A stretch of DNA of 64,000 bases from Flavobacterium sp. HSC-61S13 (GCF_024171535.1 NZ_JALJZV010000002.1:1-64000); one strand, 5' to 3'. Counted from the first letter of the stretch, positions 35,324-45,227 are shown. Program-made: numbers and translations. The notes: generated by a model from the sequence alone, not told the origin.

Positions 35324-36445
35324 CTAAGGCACTACAGTAGTAAATAAGTAGGTCGCAAACAAAACCAACAACACAATTCCCTGCTGAATATTGGTTCGAC
35401 CCGAGTTTAAGGATAAGTAAACCGTGAACAGTGACAATCCCAGTAATAAGGTTGATTTGGCATCAATACCTAAACCTACGGTCATCCCTGTAAAATATGA
35501 TACTACAGCTACTGCAGGAATGGTCAATCCAATGGATGCCAAGGCAGATCCCAATGCTAAATTAAGACTGGTTTGCAAACGGTCTTTTCGTGCCGCTTTA
35601 TATGCCGCTAGACCTTCTGGTAATAAAATCACTGTCGCAATAATAATCCCCACTAACGATTTTGGAGCCCCTATTTCTATAACAAATGCTTCAATGGTTG
35701 GCGATAAGGTTTTAGACAACAATACTACAGCCACTAAGGCGATTAAAAGCAATACCAAGGCTAAAACCGTAGTAATGGTATTAGGTGGTGCAACATGGAG
35801 CTCCGAAGAATCCGTTGTCGCAGCTGTTTCTTCAGGTAAAAAGTAATTTCGGTGTCTGATCGTTTGTACGGAAATAAAACCTCCATACAAGATCAGTGAT
35901 ATAATAGCGACAAAAATCAATTGGCTATTGGAATAACTATTCCCGGCTAATGTGGTGGTATAATTTGGTAAAACCAAGGTAAGAACAGCAATAGCAATCA
36001 AGGTGATTAAGGCCGTACTAACCCCTTGTTTAATAAAGTTCTGCTCGCGAAAGCGAACACCACCAACTAGTAAACACAGTCCAATAATTCCGGTAAGTAT
36101 AATCATGATGGCAGCAAACACGGTATCTCTTGCTAGATAGGAAGGTTGATCGTTACCCTCTGAAAGCATAATCGACACGATTAGAGAAACCTCAATAACC
36201 GTAATCGCCAAGGCTAAAATAATAGTTCCGAAAGGTTCTCCCACCTTATGGGCAACTACCTCGGCATGGTGTACCGCTGCTAAAACAGCGCATATTAATA
36301 CGGACCCTAAGGCGATCAAAAACAAGTTTGAATCTGGGAAAAATCCCTTAATACTAATTAAAAATAAGGCTAGGATGGGGAATAAAATCGACCAAATTGG
36401 TAAGTCAATTTTGAAATTCCTACATAAAAAGTTTTTTGTCTGCAT
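35324..36445 (-). CDS. chaA: ChaA-type Ca2+/H+ (Na+/H+) antiporter
   Basis: The 373-residue membrane protein has about eleven helices. It carries the two inverted alpha repeats of the cation/Ca2+ exchanger family, seen as VAHKVGEPFGTIILALAITVIEVSLIVSIM in the first half and GAPKSLVGIIIATVILLPEGLAAYKAARKD in the second. E. coli ChaA exports Ca2+ or Na+ in exchange for protons; the ion used here is not decided. A TATTTTTG box at 36487-36494 could drive it. A terminator follows the gene. Confidence 0.85.
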   Translation of the reverse strand: MQTKNFLCRNFKIDLPIWSILFPILALFLISIKGFFPDSNLFLIALGSVLICAVLAAVHHAEVVAHKVGEPFGTIILALAITVIEVSLIVSIMLSEGNDQPSYLARDTVFAAIMIILTGIIGLCLLVGGVRFREQNFIKQGVSTALITLIAIAVLTLVLPNYTTTLAGNSYSNSQLIFVAIISLILYGGFISVQTIRHRNYFLPEETAATTDSSELHVAPPNTITTVLALVLLLIALVAVVLLSKTLSPTIEAFVIEIGAPKSLVGIIIATVILLPEGLAAYKAARKDRLQTSLNLALGSALASIGLTIPAVAVVSYFTGMTVGLGIDAKSTLLLGLSLFTVYLSLNSGRTNIQQGIVLLVLFATYLFTTVVP

Positions 36446-36946
36446 ATAAATGAGTTAGGTTAAAAGGATGATATGTTGTAAAAAAACAAAAATAACATTA
36501 TTTACTAGAAAACCAGCATTTATATCCTATTCCATTTCAAATTTTAATATAAAACGACGTAAATTTAACTTTTTAAAGCATTATTCCTAATTTGAAGAAT
36601 AAAATAAGCAAGCTATTTAATAAAAAAAATACATTTTAGGAATACTCTTTATAAACTCTTATAAAGACTGTAATTATTTTTCAATCAACGACTAATGATT
36701 CCGAAAACAAAATAGGTTTTCAAAATCGAATAGAATAGCCTACTTGACATAAACCCATGAGAAATTTGATTTTGACCTGTAATTACAAAATCAGTGCTTT
36801 TTATATCTGATAGAATTCGAGACTTCCCGATCGACAGTTACGACTTACTCACTAAAAAGAGGTATTGTAAATTACAAGTGCTCCCTATCAGCCAAGTTGT
36901 TTCTAGTTGTGTGGTTAAGTCGTTCATTAAAATTCCAGAGAATGCC
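36446..36946. other. Spacer upstream of chaA
   Basis: No gene was found. It contains a minus-strand promoter-like box TATTTTTG (36487-36494) for chaA. The remaining 450 bp up to the S41 stop shows no repeat, hairpin with T-tract or ORF of note. Confidence 0.5.
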
Positions 36947-38572
36947 TTATGGCTTTTGCACCACCTGCAGAATATCGGCGGCAATTTGGGTTTCATCAGC
37001 AAAAGGAATCTCCAAGTTTATATCTGGTTGGATCCCCTTTTGTTGCACCTCTCCACCCTCTGCATTTTGAACTCCAACTCCGGTAAAGAAGACATCGATA
37101 CTGCCTAGCAAAACGAGTTTGGTTGTATATCCGACCGTACCTGAGGTGCCCTTACCTATCAAGGTAATTCTATCGCTCCCTTTAAACAACAAGCTTAATA
37201 ATTCCGCTTGCCCTCTGGTTTTCTCGTCAATCAACACATACGTATTCCCGGTAAAAAACTTTTTCACCGCTGGGATTTCATTTTTTCGGACAACCTTATC
37301 GAATTTTCCCACATAAGAAGTGTTCGGCTCTATCATCTGGGCAAATGCTTTGGAACGAGGAACCAAAAATTCCGCCAATTTAAAACCCGATGGCACCTTA
37401 TAATCGCGTAAATCCAAGATCAAATTACGCTTGGATGTAGCAACGGTCTGAAAGGTATTGACTTGATCAAAACCTAAGTCCTTGACGCGCAACCATATTG
37501 TTTTATCATCAATAATTTTCCAAGCCAATTGATTTTGTTCGGATTCGCTGTCCCAATAATAATCCGCTATAGCAAATCGTTTTTGTGTCAGGTCGACTAT
37601 TACACCTTGTCGCATTAGCTGTAGATTTACCGTATCGCTTTCACCGTTTAGTAACGTTGCACCTAGCGAACTTTTTAAACTTGGTGTATTGGATGCTGAA
37701 ATCCAAGTTTCCTTGTCTGTAACCCATTGATCAACCGTTGCTCCATCAATCTGAACAATCACATCACCGAGTTGCAAAGCGCCTAGTTTGGCTAAGGAAT
37801 CATTTTCATACTTCACTACAGTCCAACGGTCTTGAATATTCTCGATTTTGAACGGTACTTTCTTTCTTCCAATTTTTTCAAAGATTAATTCCGACGCAAC
37901 AAAGGCATTACTATTAGCGAGTTCTTTGTTCATTTTAACCAGAACCGCTTGAAATTCTAGTTCCGTGGATGCCGCTTGGACAAGCGGAATGGTTTCCACT
38001 AAAACACGATTCCAATCGGAAGACATTAAATGTTTGTACGGATAAAAATATTGTATAGCATTCCAATATCGCGCTAAAGCTAAAAGCCGCTGTTGCGAAT
38101 TGGGCAAACCATCAGCCGTGATCTTTCGTTCGTTATTAAATAACGGTAGTTTGGTTTTTTGATGAAATTGAACATAGTAATTTTTACCGATGTTCCGGTT
38201 TTCTAAGATGTAGTTCAATTGACTTTTTACTTCTGCGCTAAGTGCAACATGATTGTTCCAATCCGTAGCTGCATTGCCCGAATAATCGCTCACTTTTACA
38301 TTGGGACAACTCAGACAAGGCGCAGGTGTTTTAAGCTTGCTCAACCAATCCAAATATATTTCATTGGTCACTTTATCATTTGGGCTTTGTTCAATTTTAT
38401 TTAGTTTTTGAATAAACTCTGAATCCCAATCCAACACACCACTAGCCACCATCGGATGGTTGTACTTTAAAAAACCCCACATATGAATTAGGGTGGCGGT
38501 ATTTTCAGTATTATTTTGAGCCCAAGAAGCAGAACCAATAATGGTCAATAAAAAAATTATTCTTAATTTCAT
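36947..38572 (-). CDS. Secreted S41-family peptidase homologue, probably inactive
   Basis: The 541-residue protein has a signal peptide (ending ASWAQ). An N-terminal helical region has a CLSCPN motif. A PDZ-like domain lies near 250-330 (LAKLGALQLGDVIVQIDGATVDQWV), and a C-terminal tail-specific protease (S41) domain follows. In active members the nucleophile is the Ser of a T-x-S-x-A-E segment after a VLxx strand. Here that segment is DEKTRGQAELLS, with Gly in the Ser position. The expected DLR strand (NLILDLRDYKVPSG) is present but altered. It is therefore likely a non-catalytic relative. It stands alone. Confidence 0.75.
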   Translation of the reverse strand: MKLRIIFLLTIIGSASWAQNNTENTATLIHMWGFLKYNHPMVASGVLDWDSEFIQKLNKIEQSPNDKVTNEIYLDWLSKLKTPAPCLSCPNVKVSDYSGNAATDWNNHVALSAEVKSQLNYILENRNIGKNYYVQFHQKTKLPLFNNERKITADGLPNSQQRLLALARYWNAIQYFYPYKHLMSSDWNRVLVETIPLVQAASTELEFQAVLVKMNKELANSNAFVASELIFEKIGRKKVPFKIENIQDRWTVVKYENDSLAKLGALQLGDVIVQIDGATVDQWVTDKETWISASNTPSLKSSLGATLLNGESDTVNLQLMRQGVIVDLTQKRFAIADYYWDSESEQNQLAWKIIDDKTIWLRVKDLGFDQVNTFQTVATSKRNLILDLRDYKVPSGFKLAEFLVPRSKAFAQMIEPNTSYVGKFDKVVRKNEIPAVKKFFTGNTYVLIDEKTRGQAELLSLLFKGSDRITLIGKGTSGTVGYTTKLVLLGSIDVFFTGVGVQNAEGGEVQQKGIQPDINLEIPFADETQIAADILQVVQKP

Positions 38573-38706
38573 GTAGAAGTGGTTTATTGTTTTAACGCTT
38601 ATTGGGTACTATTTTATTGCCATGGCAGTTGAATTTCGTGAGGCAAATGATTGCAGTATGTCCATATCGTTGGTTTAGCAATTAGGATTAGGGTAGAAGG
38701 TTGGGT

Positions 38707-39168
38707 TTATTCGCTTTGCAAAGCGCGTGACTTCCTAATTACAGTAATACTATTATTTATTTTTAAAATGTTTTTTAAAAATTTCTTGGGCTGTCTCGGC
38801 GCCAAAAATACCGTTTGACTATCCTGATAGTGAATGATCATTCCCTTGGAAGCTAAAGCCGGACGAATTCCTTGATTTGGCCGTTGTATTAGTTCGATAA
38901 CTGTAATGGTATGGATATCAAGGTCCCCTCTTAAAAAAGCAGAGCGATAAAAGATCTGTTGATCAACAATTTGATAGGAAGTTGTACAGTAAATCCAAAA
39001 TAGCAATAGAAAAGGAATGAAACAGATGGCGCTAAAAGGAATCAATTCTCTAAATTGAAAACTCAGTAACCATATGTAGATTAGCGGTAACAAAAGCGAT
39101 ACCGCGATAAAATACAAATACTTACCCTTTTTGGCGGGATATTTCCGGATTAAGGTGGTCGATTTCAT
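38707..39168 (-). CDS. Bacterial PH-domain membrane protein
   Basis: The 153-residue protein has two adjacent membrane helices (about 20-62; YLYFIAVSLLLPLIYIWLLS and SAICFIPFLLLFWIYCTT). A C-terminal bacterial PH-like domain follows (YQIVDQQIFYRSAFLRGDLDIHTITVIELIQRP), as in short bPH proteins. Function of this group is not known. It is 135 bp beyond the S41 gene start region and not overlapping any gene. Confidence 0.7.
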   Translation of the reverse strand: MKSTTLIRKYPAKKGKYLYFIAVSLLLPLIYIWLLSFQFRELIPFSAICFIPFLLLFWIYCTTSYQIVDQQIFYRSAFLRGDLDIHTITVIELIQRPNQGIRPALASKGMIIHYQDSQTVFLAPRQPKKFLKNILKINNSITVIRKSRALQSE

Positions 39169-39553
39169 CTGTTTATTTGCATATTTCGCAAACTGTGTTT
39201 ATTATTAATCAAATATTAACAATAAAACACGAATAAAAAAACATAATAAAAATTTTAACATTTTTATTTTAAGAATTGCCGTTGTTTATCGGCTTCTATA
39301 ATCCCCTTACCGGACTGTTGTTACAAGCACATTCGCTTGGGTAGAAGCAAGCGCAGAGGGATGCTAACAATCAAAATACCTTATAAAAACAAAGGACTCC
39401 GCATGGCGGAGTCCTTAAACAAAAATAAACTAACAACTCAATGAACAACAAATAATAAGCTTATTTGTACTTTCACTTTTATTTTAAAATCGGCTCGAGT
39501 TCGACTAGTATTCGAAACATCCTCTTTGCCGATATTTATAGCTCTTTATCAAT
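39169..39553. other. Spacer holding the hmuY terminator
   Basis: No gene was found. A perfect 11-bp stem AAGGACTCCGC / GCGGAGTCCTT (39392-39416) is followed, on the minus strand, by a TTTGTTTTT run and is the probable end of the haem-uptake operon, about 140 nt past its stop. Around 39271-39370 is a patch of higher G+C with a CGCTTG/CAAGCG dyad whose role is unclear. Confidence 0.6.
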
Positions 39554-40978
39554 TTATAACATCAATTCATACTCAAATTTAGGGTAACCTCTTTGCCCAT
39601 TTTCATTTAACATTGATAACATTCTAATTTTGTAATAATTCCCCTTCCCATCTTTTAAGACAAAGAATCGGTCTTTAAAGGCTTGCCCCGTAAATACATC
39701 TCTCCAATCGGCTCCAATAATTCTTTGATCATTCGAGAATTTACTTGGATCAACTTGAGCATTTTTATAAGTATAGTTTAATTTTTCAACTAGCTCTTTT
39801 TCATTAGCTGCTGAAACGATAACTGGATAAACCTTTACCTGTCCAAGTGTATTATTGCTGACAAAGTCAGAATATCCATAGGAACCACTACCAGCAATGA
39901 TGTTGGTAAATACCGTAAAATTCAAATCCCAATTTTCTTTAGTTGGTTCTACCGATACTTCAGAATTTGTTTTTAAAGAATAAAAACTAAAATTATATGC
40001 TTGATTCTTGGCAATCAGAATTTCTTTATGGGTGGTATCATCTAAATTGGCGTATTGCAATAAATAACCCTTATCACGTTTTAAAATTCTTATTTTTTTC
40101 CACCCTCTATGATCTCCTGCTACGTCTGCACCAGAGGGGTTTACTAGTTTTCCGGGTTCAAACCCCAAATTAACCAAATAAACTGCGTTATCAGCATCAT
40201 TCTCTTTAATCTCTGCTATGGCCGTTTTTGTAATATCACCGGTAGGTGAATCGACATAATTTTCATTGGTAGGATCAAAAGTTCCCACAGCTACTTGAGT
40301 AAAGAAACCACTAACTTGACTTTGGCTAACCTGATCAATATCATTGGTATTCAATTTCTTGGCTGCCATATAGATCGAACCATTTAACTTCACCCGATCG
40401 GCTCCGCTGGCGAAGGCTAAATCCCAAGAACTCCTAGCAACTTTTTTCTCGTTGCCGCTACTCAACTCAACATAAACTTGAAAGGGCTGACTAGCACCAC
40501 CTACTTCCGGAGCCATTACCCCTCCTAAAGAAGCTGCAAATGAAATCATCGTACGCGAATTTCCTTGAATAAAAGAAACTTCGGGATATTCAATCTTTAC
40601 AATTTCAAATTGTATGGTTTTATCTTCCCGATCAAAGGGATAAATCAGATTTTTAAAAACAAATTCCGTACCCTGAGAACCCGCCTTAATGGGTAATTGA
40701 AATTCATTAGTATTATTTATTACAGGTAAAGTACTATAATCAATACCGTATGCTGCATTTTCATCACTTACTTTAATAGTAACCACTCCATCAAATTCTG
40801 CTTTCTTTGAAAAAACCAATCCAATTTCACGTTGATCGCTAATATTGGAATAGCTCGTAAATGGATCGGAAAATGCCACGACAAAAATTCGCTTTTGTCC
40901 CTCATGATCTTTTTCACAGCTAGATAAACCAATCGCCAATATCATTAATAAAACGGCTATTTTATAAAACTTAATCAT
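39554..40978 (-). CDS. HmuY-family haem-binding lipoprotein with extra N-terminal domain
   Basis: The 474-residue protein has a lipoprotein signal (ILAIGLSSC, Cys21). An N-terminal beta domain (about 30-150) resembles a Calx-beta-like fold (GIDYSTLP.., FQLPIKAGSQGTEFVFKN). A HmuY-like region follows from about residue 160 (VARSSWDLAFASGADRVKLNGSIY). Porphyromonas HmuY is a surface haemophore that passes haem to HmuR. This protein is about twice the usual HmuY length, which suggests an added domain. Its start is one base from the stop of the TonB receptor gene, so both share a transcript. Haem-axial residues were not assigned. Confidence 0.75.
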   Translation of the reverse strand: MIKFYKIAVLLMILAIGLSSCEKDHEGQKRIFVVAFSDPFTSYSNISDQREIGLVFSKKAEFDGVVTIKVSDENAAYGIDYSTLPVINNTNEFQLPIKAGSQGTEFVFKNLIYPFDREDKTIQFEIVKIEYPEVSFIQGNSRTMISFAASLGGVMAPEVGGASQPFQVYVELSSGNEKKVARSSWDLAFASGADRVKLNGSIYMAAKKLNTNDIDQVSQSQVSGFFTQVAVGTFDPTNENYVDSPTGDITKTAIAEIKENDADNAVYLVNLGFEPGKLVNPSGADVAGDHRGWKKIRILKRDKGYLLQYANLDDTTHKEILIAKNQAYNFSFYSLKTNSEVSVEPTKENWDLNFTVFTNIIAGSGSYGYSDFVSNNTLGQVKVYPVIVSAANEKELVEKLNYTYKNAQVDPSKFSNDQRIIGADWRDVFTGQAFKDRFFVLKDGKGNYYKIRMLSMLNENGQRGYPKFEYELML

Positions 40979-40979
40979 C

Positions 40980-43130
40980 TTATTTAAAATTTAAAAAGTA
41001 TTGAATTTTCACAAATACACTGGTTCCATAAGCTAACAACTGAGTTGGTGCAGCTGCTGAATGCGCTTCTCCAGAACTAATTGTTGTTTTAGTTTCCTTC
41101 ACATTTAATAGGTTACGCACACCAATGGTAGCCGTAAACTTTTTATCCAAGAAAGGTTGACGTACAGTAAAATCTAACAAAGAATATGGACTTTGTTTCC
41201 CCTTAACATACACTAACGGCTTAGAAGGATCTACGGGAATTGAAGAGCTCGCAGTGGTAAATTTATACTCTGGTCCATTATATTTGAAGAACACAGAAAA
41301 ACTCGTATTGGTTTGTGGAAGCAAATAGCTTAGATTGGCATTTAGTTGTCCAGAAAACAACATTTTATCCGTAGCACCTTTTGGAGCTTTATGCATTTCT
41401 TTAATCATACCTGCATATGTAAAACCAAGCCCAGCTGTTAAATTACCTACACGCATATTATTATTATAGGTAAAACTATAATTCTGATATTTTTCTAAAT
41501 TTTCATACTTATAGTCTTTAGGAGATTCATCCATTTGTATCAAATCAATCAAATCATTAACTACAAGTGCACGAATGGATAAATTATTTTCCATTTCAAA
41601 AGACTCTTCGATTATAAAATTCTTTTTTAAATTCAAAGAGGTATTCCAAGCTTTCTCGGGATTCAAATCTGCATTTCCTTGAATATTATGGTTTACATCA
41701 ACCATATAGGTGTATAATTCTTCAAAGTTAGGTAACCTAGGAGACATGCCTAAATGTCCACGCAATTCATAACCTTGGTTAAATAGATATTTAGCCGTCA
41801 AACTCGCTGCATGTTGAGTAGGTAGCAGGTTCGAAGTCATAGCACGATATCCTGGACGTAGCGAAAAGCGATTAGTTAGATTGATCTCTGATGAAGCAAA
41901 GAAATCATAACTCCCTAAGGTTTTACTTACATCTTTTTTTTCTGTAGACAAAGAACCGAGAGAGGACGAAAAACCTTCATGTTGAGATACTTCATAACCC
42001 GCCTGAAAATCAATTTTGTCGTTGTTAATAAAATTACTAAACAATCCCTTAGAATAATAACCATTTCTGCTCTCTGTCACAAATTCCCTTTCGCTATACT
42101 TCTCATCATATAATATTTTGTATCTATAAGCGTCAACAGTTGTCTCTTGTTTTTGATAAGATAAGGAAACATCAAAATTAAAAGCATCTCGAACCCTACC
42201 AGAAGCATTTAATAAATGGAAAAATCGTCTAGGATTGTGAATAGCGTCATCTGAATAAGGATCTGCCGTACCTGTAGCCGAATTTGGGTTAGGATGTACA
42301 ATGGAATTGAAATCCTTCATCGTTTCATCAAAAAACTCAAACTTATAGTAAACCCTATAATGGTCGTTATAATAGTTTAACAACCCTTTGACATTGTGTT
42401 GGTTTTTTGGCAACCAACTATAACCTCTTTTATTATCATTTAAAGCGTGATATTCCCCCTGACGGTCGTCCCAAAACCCCTTAAAATCATTGTGTGTATA
42501 ACTAACACTGGCGAATAAGTTATCCGAAAATTTACGACCTACTTTAATAGATTGTATATGACGTCCTTTATCTTTTAAGTTGTACTCATTACCTATGCTC
42601 TCTTCTTGAATACTTGGGGTAATCTCCCATTTGTATTGAGAACTCTTTTTGGTGATGATATTGATAATTCCCGTAACGGCATTGGCACCGTAATCAACCC
42701 CCATAGCACCTTCTACAATTTCAATTTGAGCGATATCGTCCAAATTGATCTGCGTCAAATCAGAGCCCGTTCCAAATCCTTCCTCGTTGATTAAAGGAAT
42801 GTTATCGACTAAGATTTTAAAGTATTGAGAATCCAAACCAAAAAGCTTAACTCCAGACTTTCCTGTAGATGCGTTGGGAATAATATTGATGTTTAAAGTT
42901 TGATTTAAGACATCAGCCAGGTTATTTCCACCCTGTCTATCAATCATCTCTCTGCTGATCACAGTAACGTTATAGATCGACTTATTAACCGATTGAGGAC
43001 TAAACTGTCCAGAAATAACAATCTCCCCCAAAGGGTTATTTATAGTAGAAATACTGTCTTTTTGTTGTGCATGAACCTGTAATCCCAGTACAGTCAAAAA
43101 TCCAGTGGCAATTATATTTTTAATAAACAT
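40980..43130 (-). CDS. HmuR-like TonB-dependent outer-membrane receptor
   Basis: The 716-residue protein has a signal peptide (ending QVHAQ). A plug domain follows (about 30-155; NPLGEIVISGQFSPQS.., LADVLNQTLNINII, VEGAMGVDYGANAVTGIINIITKK), then a beta-barrel to the C-terminal Phe-containing strand. It lacks the N-terminal carboxypeptidase-like domain of SusC proteins, which fits iron/haem receptors. With the adjacent HmuY-like lipoprotein it should take up haem across the outer membrane using TonB energy. The upstream region has a -7 box and a Fur-box-like dyad. Confidence 0.85.
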   Translation of the reverse strand: MFIKNIIATGFLTVLGLQVHAQQKDSISTINNPLGEIVISGQFSPQSVNKSIYNVTVISREMIDRQGGNNLADVLNQTLNINIIPNASTGKSGVKLFGLDSQYFKILVDNIPLINEEGFGTGSDLTQINLDDIAQIEIVEGAMGVDYGANAVTGIINIITKKSSQYKWEITPSIQEESIGNEYNLKDKGRHIQSIKVGRKFSDNLFASVSYTHNDFKGFWDDRQGEYHALNDNKRGYSWLPKNQHNVKGLLNYYNDHYRVYYKFEFFDETMKDFNSIVHPNPNSATGTADPYSDDAIHNPRRFFHLLNASGRVRDAFNFDVSLSYQKQETTVDAYRYKILYDEKYSEREFVTESRNGYYSKGLFSNFINNDKIDFQAGYEVSQHEGFSSSLGSLSTEKKDVSKTLGSYDFFASSEINLTNRFSLRPGYRAMTSNLLPTQHAASLTAKYLFNQGYELRGHLGMSPRLPNFEELYTYMVDVNHNIQGNADLNPEKAWNTSLNLKKNFIIEESFEMENNLSIRALVVNDLIDLIQMDESPKDYKYENLEKYQNYSFTYNNNMRVGNLTAGLGFTYAGMIKEMHKAPKGATDKMLFSGQLNANLSYLLPQTNTSFSVFFKYNGPEYKFTTASSSIPVDPSKPLVYVKGKQSPYSLLDFTVRQPFLDKKFTATIGVRNLLNVKETKTTISSGEAHSAAAPTQLLAYGTSVFVKIQYFLNFK

Positions 43131-43175
43131 AGTTCTTCTTAAAGTTTATTCTAAAGACAGTATTTCGGTCTTCTT

Positions 43176-43204
43176 ATTTAGACTTATTCTTAATTGCAAA
43201 TATA
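43176..43204 (-). promoter_or_regulatory. Promoter box and Fur-box-like dyad of the haem operon
   Basis: TATATTTG (43197-43204) matches TAnnTTTG on the minus strand. Directly downstream, where transcription should begin, is ATTTAGA-N5-TCTTAAT (43176-43194), an imperfect dyad with 6 of 7 bases matching. Its position would block initiation if bound by a Fur-type repressor. Confidence 0.4.
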
Positions 43205-43278
43205 TGTATTAATTTTATTTATACTAGTTTTAAATAGTTATTTTCTCGATAATTTTTAACCGACTTATCAACACTAAA

Positions 43279-43305
43279 AAAAGCGGTAGCTTGCGCACCG
43301 CTTTT
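43279..43305 (-). terminator. Intrinsic terminator after ctlX
   Basis: The stem AAAAGCGGT / ACCGCTTTT has a 9-nt loop and continues into a T run on the minus strand. It lies 22 nt past the stop. Confidence 0.85.
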
Positions 43306-43326
43306 AACAAATATAAATGATTTGCT

Positions 43327-44262
43327 CTATTTTTTAGGCAAGAAAACCTCTGCCATCATACAGCGCGCACTACCTCCACCACAGGCTTCGATCGTATCTA
43401 AACTGCTGTGAATGATTTTACAATGCTTTTCGATCGCTTTAATTTGTTGCGCCGTTAAAGATTGGTAAGCCGAAGTACTCATCACTAAGAAACGCTCGTC
43501 ATTGGCCCCTCTTACCTGCAACATATTTCCAGCGAAGGAGTTTACCTGTTCTTCCGTAATGGTGATGATTTCTTTACCGGATTCTTTCAAGTGTTTTAAA
43601 ACGATTTTACGTTCTTGCTTGTCGTCAATACAATCCGAACAAATAACCGCAAAAGTTTCCGCCAAACACATCATCACATTGGTGTGATAAATTAATTTAC
43701 GCTCCCCGTTAACGGTTTGGTAAGCTTCGAAAATTACGGGATCCATTTCAAAATCTTCGCAAAATTCAATCACCAATTCTTCATCAGCTCTAGGCGATAA
43801 AGCACAGTACACTTTTTCATTTTCGCGATCGATCAATAAACTTCCCGTTCCCTCCAAAAAGATACCATCTTCTTCTGCAGATGTATAATCCATGATGTCT
43901 TTAGTAGGATATCCCTTCTCTTCTAAAATATCTAATATGTCTTCTCTGCGCTCTAATCTGCGATTTTCAGCAAACATCGGATATAAAACAACGTCCCCAC
44001 TATCGTGGAAAGAAATCCAGTTGTTTGGGAAAACGCTATCCGGTGTATCTGGGCTTAAAGTATCGTTTACCACGATGACTTCTACTCCAACAGCTTGCAA
44101 TTTCGCAACAAAGGCATCAAATTCCGCCTGAGCTTTCGCATTTACCGTCGCCGGAGTGGTGTGATCTAAAACTTTTTGATAATAATTATTTACAGCTGTT
44201 TGCTCATTCATACGAAAAGCTACTGGGCGTATCATCAATATGGTATTGGTCGTTTGGCTCAT
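43327..44262 (-). CDS. ctlX: Citrulline-utilisation hydrolase (CtlX-type pentein)
   Basis: The 311-residue pentein-fold hydrolase of the arginine-deiminase relatives carries PNNWISFHDSGDVVLYPM near residue 80 and TGSLLIDRENEKVYCALSPRADEE. It has a His segment (YHTNVMMCLAE), and a nucleophile-type Cys segment near the end (IEACGGGSARCMMAEVF). These fit CtlX, needed for citrulline use in Francisella. The reaction is family knowledge only. Its start is 27 bp after the upstream pentein gene, so both are probably one transcript. Confidence 0.8.
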   Translation of the reverse strand: MSQTTNTILMIRPVAFRMNEQTAVNNYYQKVLDHTTPATVNAKAQAEFDAFVAKLQAVGVEVIVVNDTLSPDTPDSVFPNNWISFHDSGDVVLYPMFAENRRLERREDILDILEEKGYPTKDIMDYTSAEEDGIFLEGTGSLLIDRENEKVYCALSPRADEELVIEFCEDFEMDPVIFEAYQTVNGERKLIYHTNVMMCLAETFAVICSDCIDDKQERKIVLKHLKESGKEIITITEEQVNSFAGNMLQVRGANDERFLVMSTSAYQSLTAQQIKAIEKHCKIIHSSLDTIEACGGGSARCMMAEVFLPKK

Positions 44263-44289
44263 GTTATTATCTATAAATATCTTTTAAAC

Positions 44290-45204
44290 TTAATCTCTAA
44301 TCAACGGCAAAGTGGAACAACGTAACAATCCTTCCTGCTTAGCAATTTCCGCATATGGAATCTCCTCTACGGTAAATCCTTTACTGCGCAACCAATTGTT
44401 TAAACGCGTAAAGTTGCGCTCTGAAACCACCACCTCCGGCGATATTGAAAACACATTGGAATTCATGTTATACATCTCCTCTCTATCGATATGAAACAGG
44501 TTTTCCTTTCCAAACAAATTGACTAAAAACATATAATCTGCTTCTTCTCTAAATCCACTTTTATAGATGATTCCCTTGTCTTTTCCAACCGGTTGAAAGC
44601 AACAATCCAAATGCAAAGCATTGTCTCTCGCCTCTATTTTCGACTTTACTAAGTCAAATTCTTTGACAATTTTATTGGGAAATAAATCTCTAATAAATTG
44701 TACGCCTTCCATATTCGTTCTCGCAGTGATGTAGTCTTTATAGTCACTACCCTTATAAGTACCTACAAATATATAATCATTCCAAGGCATCACATCGCCA
44801 CCTTCCATATGAAATGCTTCGGGTGCTGATATAACGTTTCGGGGATCTATTTGATCAATAACATATTGAATAGCTTCTAATTCGCGAGCGCGATCAGGTA
44901 GTATATTCGCCTTGATGAATTTATCTTCAATAACAAATCCGATATCTCTAGCGAAAATTTGGTTGTAATCCGTAATTAATTCCGGTCTGAAAACCTCTAC
45001 TTCGTATTTTTCAAAAACTTTAGCAAAAGCTTCCATCTCGACAATCATGTCTTTTTCTACAGGATAAGTTCCTGCAATGATATGCTCTAATGATTTTGGA
45101 TCATAGGCTTCATCTACTGAGGGTGTGGGTCCATTGCTCGTTGCAATTCCAAGGACCACTGTCCGCAGTCTGGATGTTTCGTTTTGTACGTTTAGTTTCA
45201 GCAT
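44290..45204 (-). CDS. Amidinotransferase/DDAH-like pentein hydrolase
   Basis: The frame can open at TTG 45222, but that codon overlaps the promoter box, so ATG 45204 is chosen (304 residues). The fold is the guanidino-group-modifying pentein type, with FHMEGGDVMPWNDYIFVG (acidic pair), LHLDCCFQPVG (His) and a C-terminal GLLRCSTLPLIRD, where Cys is the usual nucleophile. It may act on arginine, methylarginine or a related guanidine; specificity is not visible. It is paired with ctlX and next to gltA. Confidence 0.78.
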   Translation of the reverse strand: MLKLNVQNETSRLRTVVLGIATSNGPTPSVDEAYDPKSLEHIIAGTYPVEKDMIVEMEAFAKVFEKYEVEVFRPELITDYNQIFARDIGFVIEDKFIKANILPDRARELEAIQYVIDQIDPRNVISAPEAFHMEGGDVMPWNDYIFVGTYKGSDYKDYITARTNMEGVQFIRDLFPNKIVKEFDLVKSKIEARDNALHLDCCFQPVGKDKGIIYKSGFREEADYMFLVNLFGKENLFHIDREEMYNMNSNVFSISPEVVVSERNFTRLNNWLRSKGFTVEEIPYAEIAKQEGLLRCSTLPLIRD

Positions 45205-45219
45205 AACATTTTGTTTTAG

Positions 45220-45227
45220 CAAAGATA
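45220..45227 (-). promoter_or_regulatory. Promoter box for the pentein pair
   Basis: TATCTTTG matches TAnnTTTG on the minus strand. The predicted start of transcription is about 10 nt before ATG 45204, a very short leader, and this supports that start over the upstream TTG. Confidence 0.5.
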
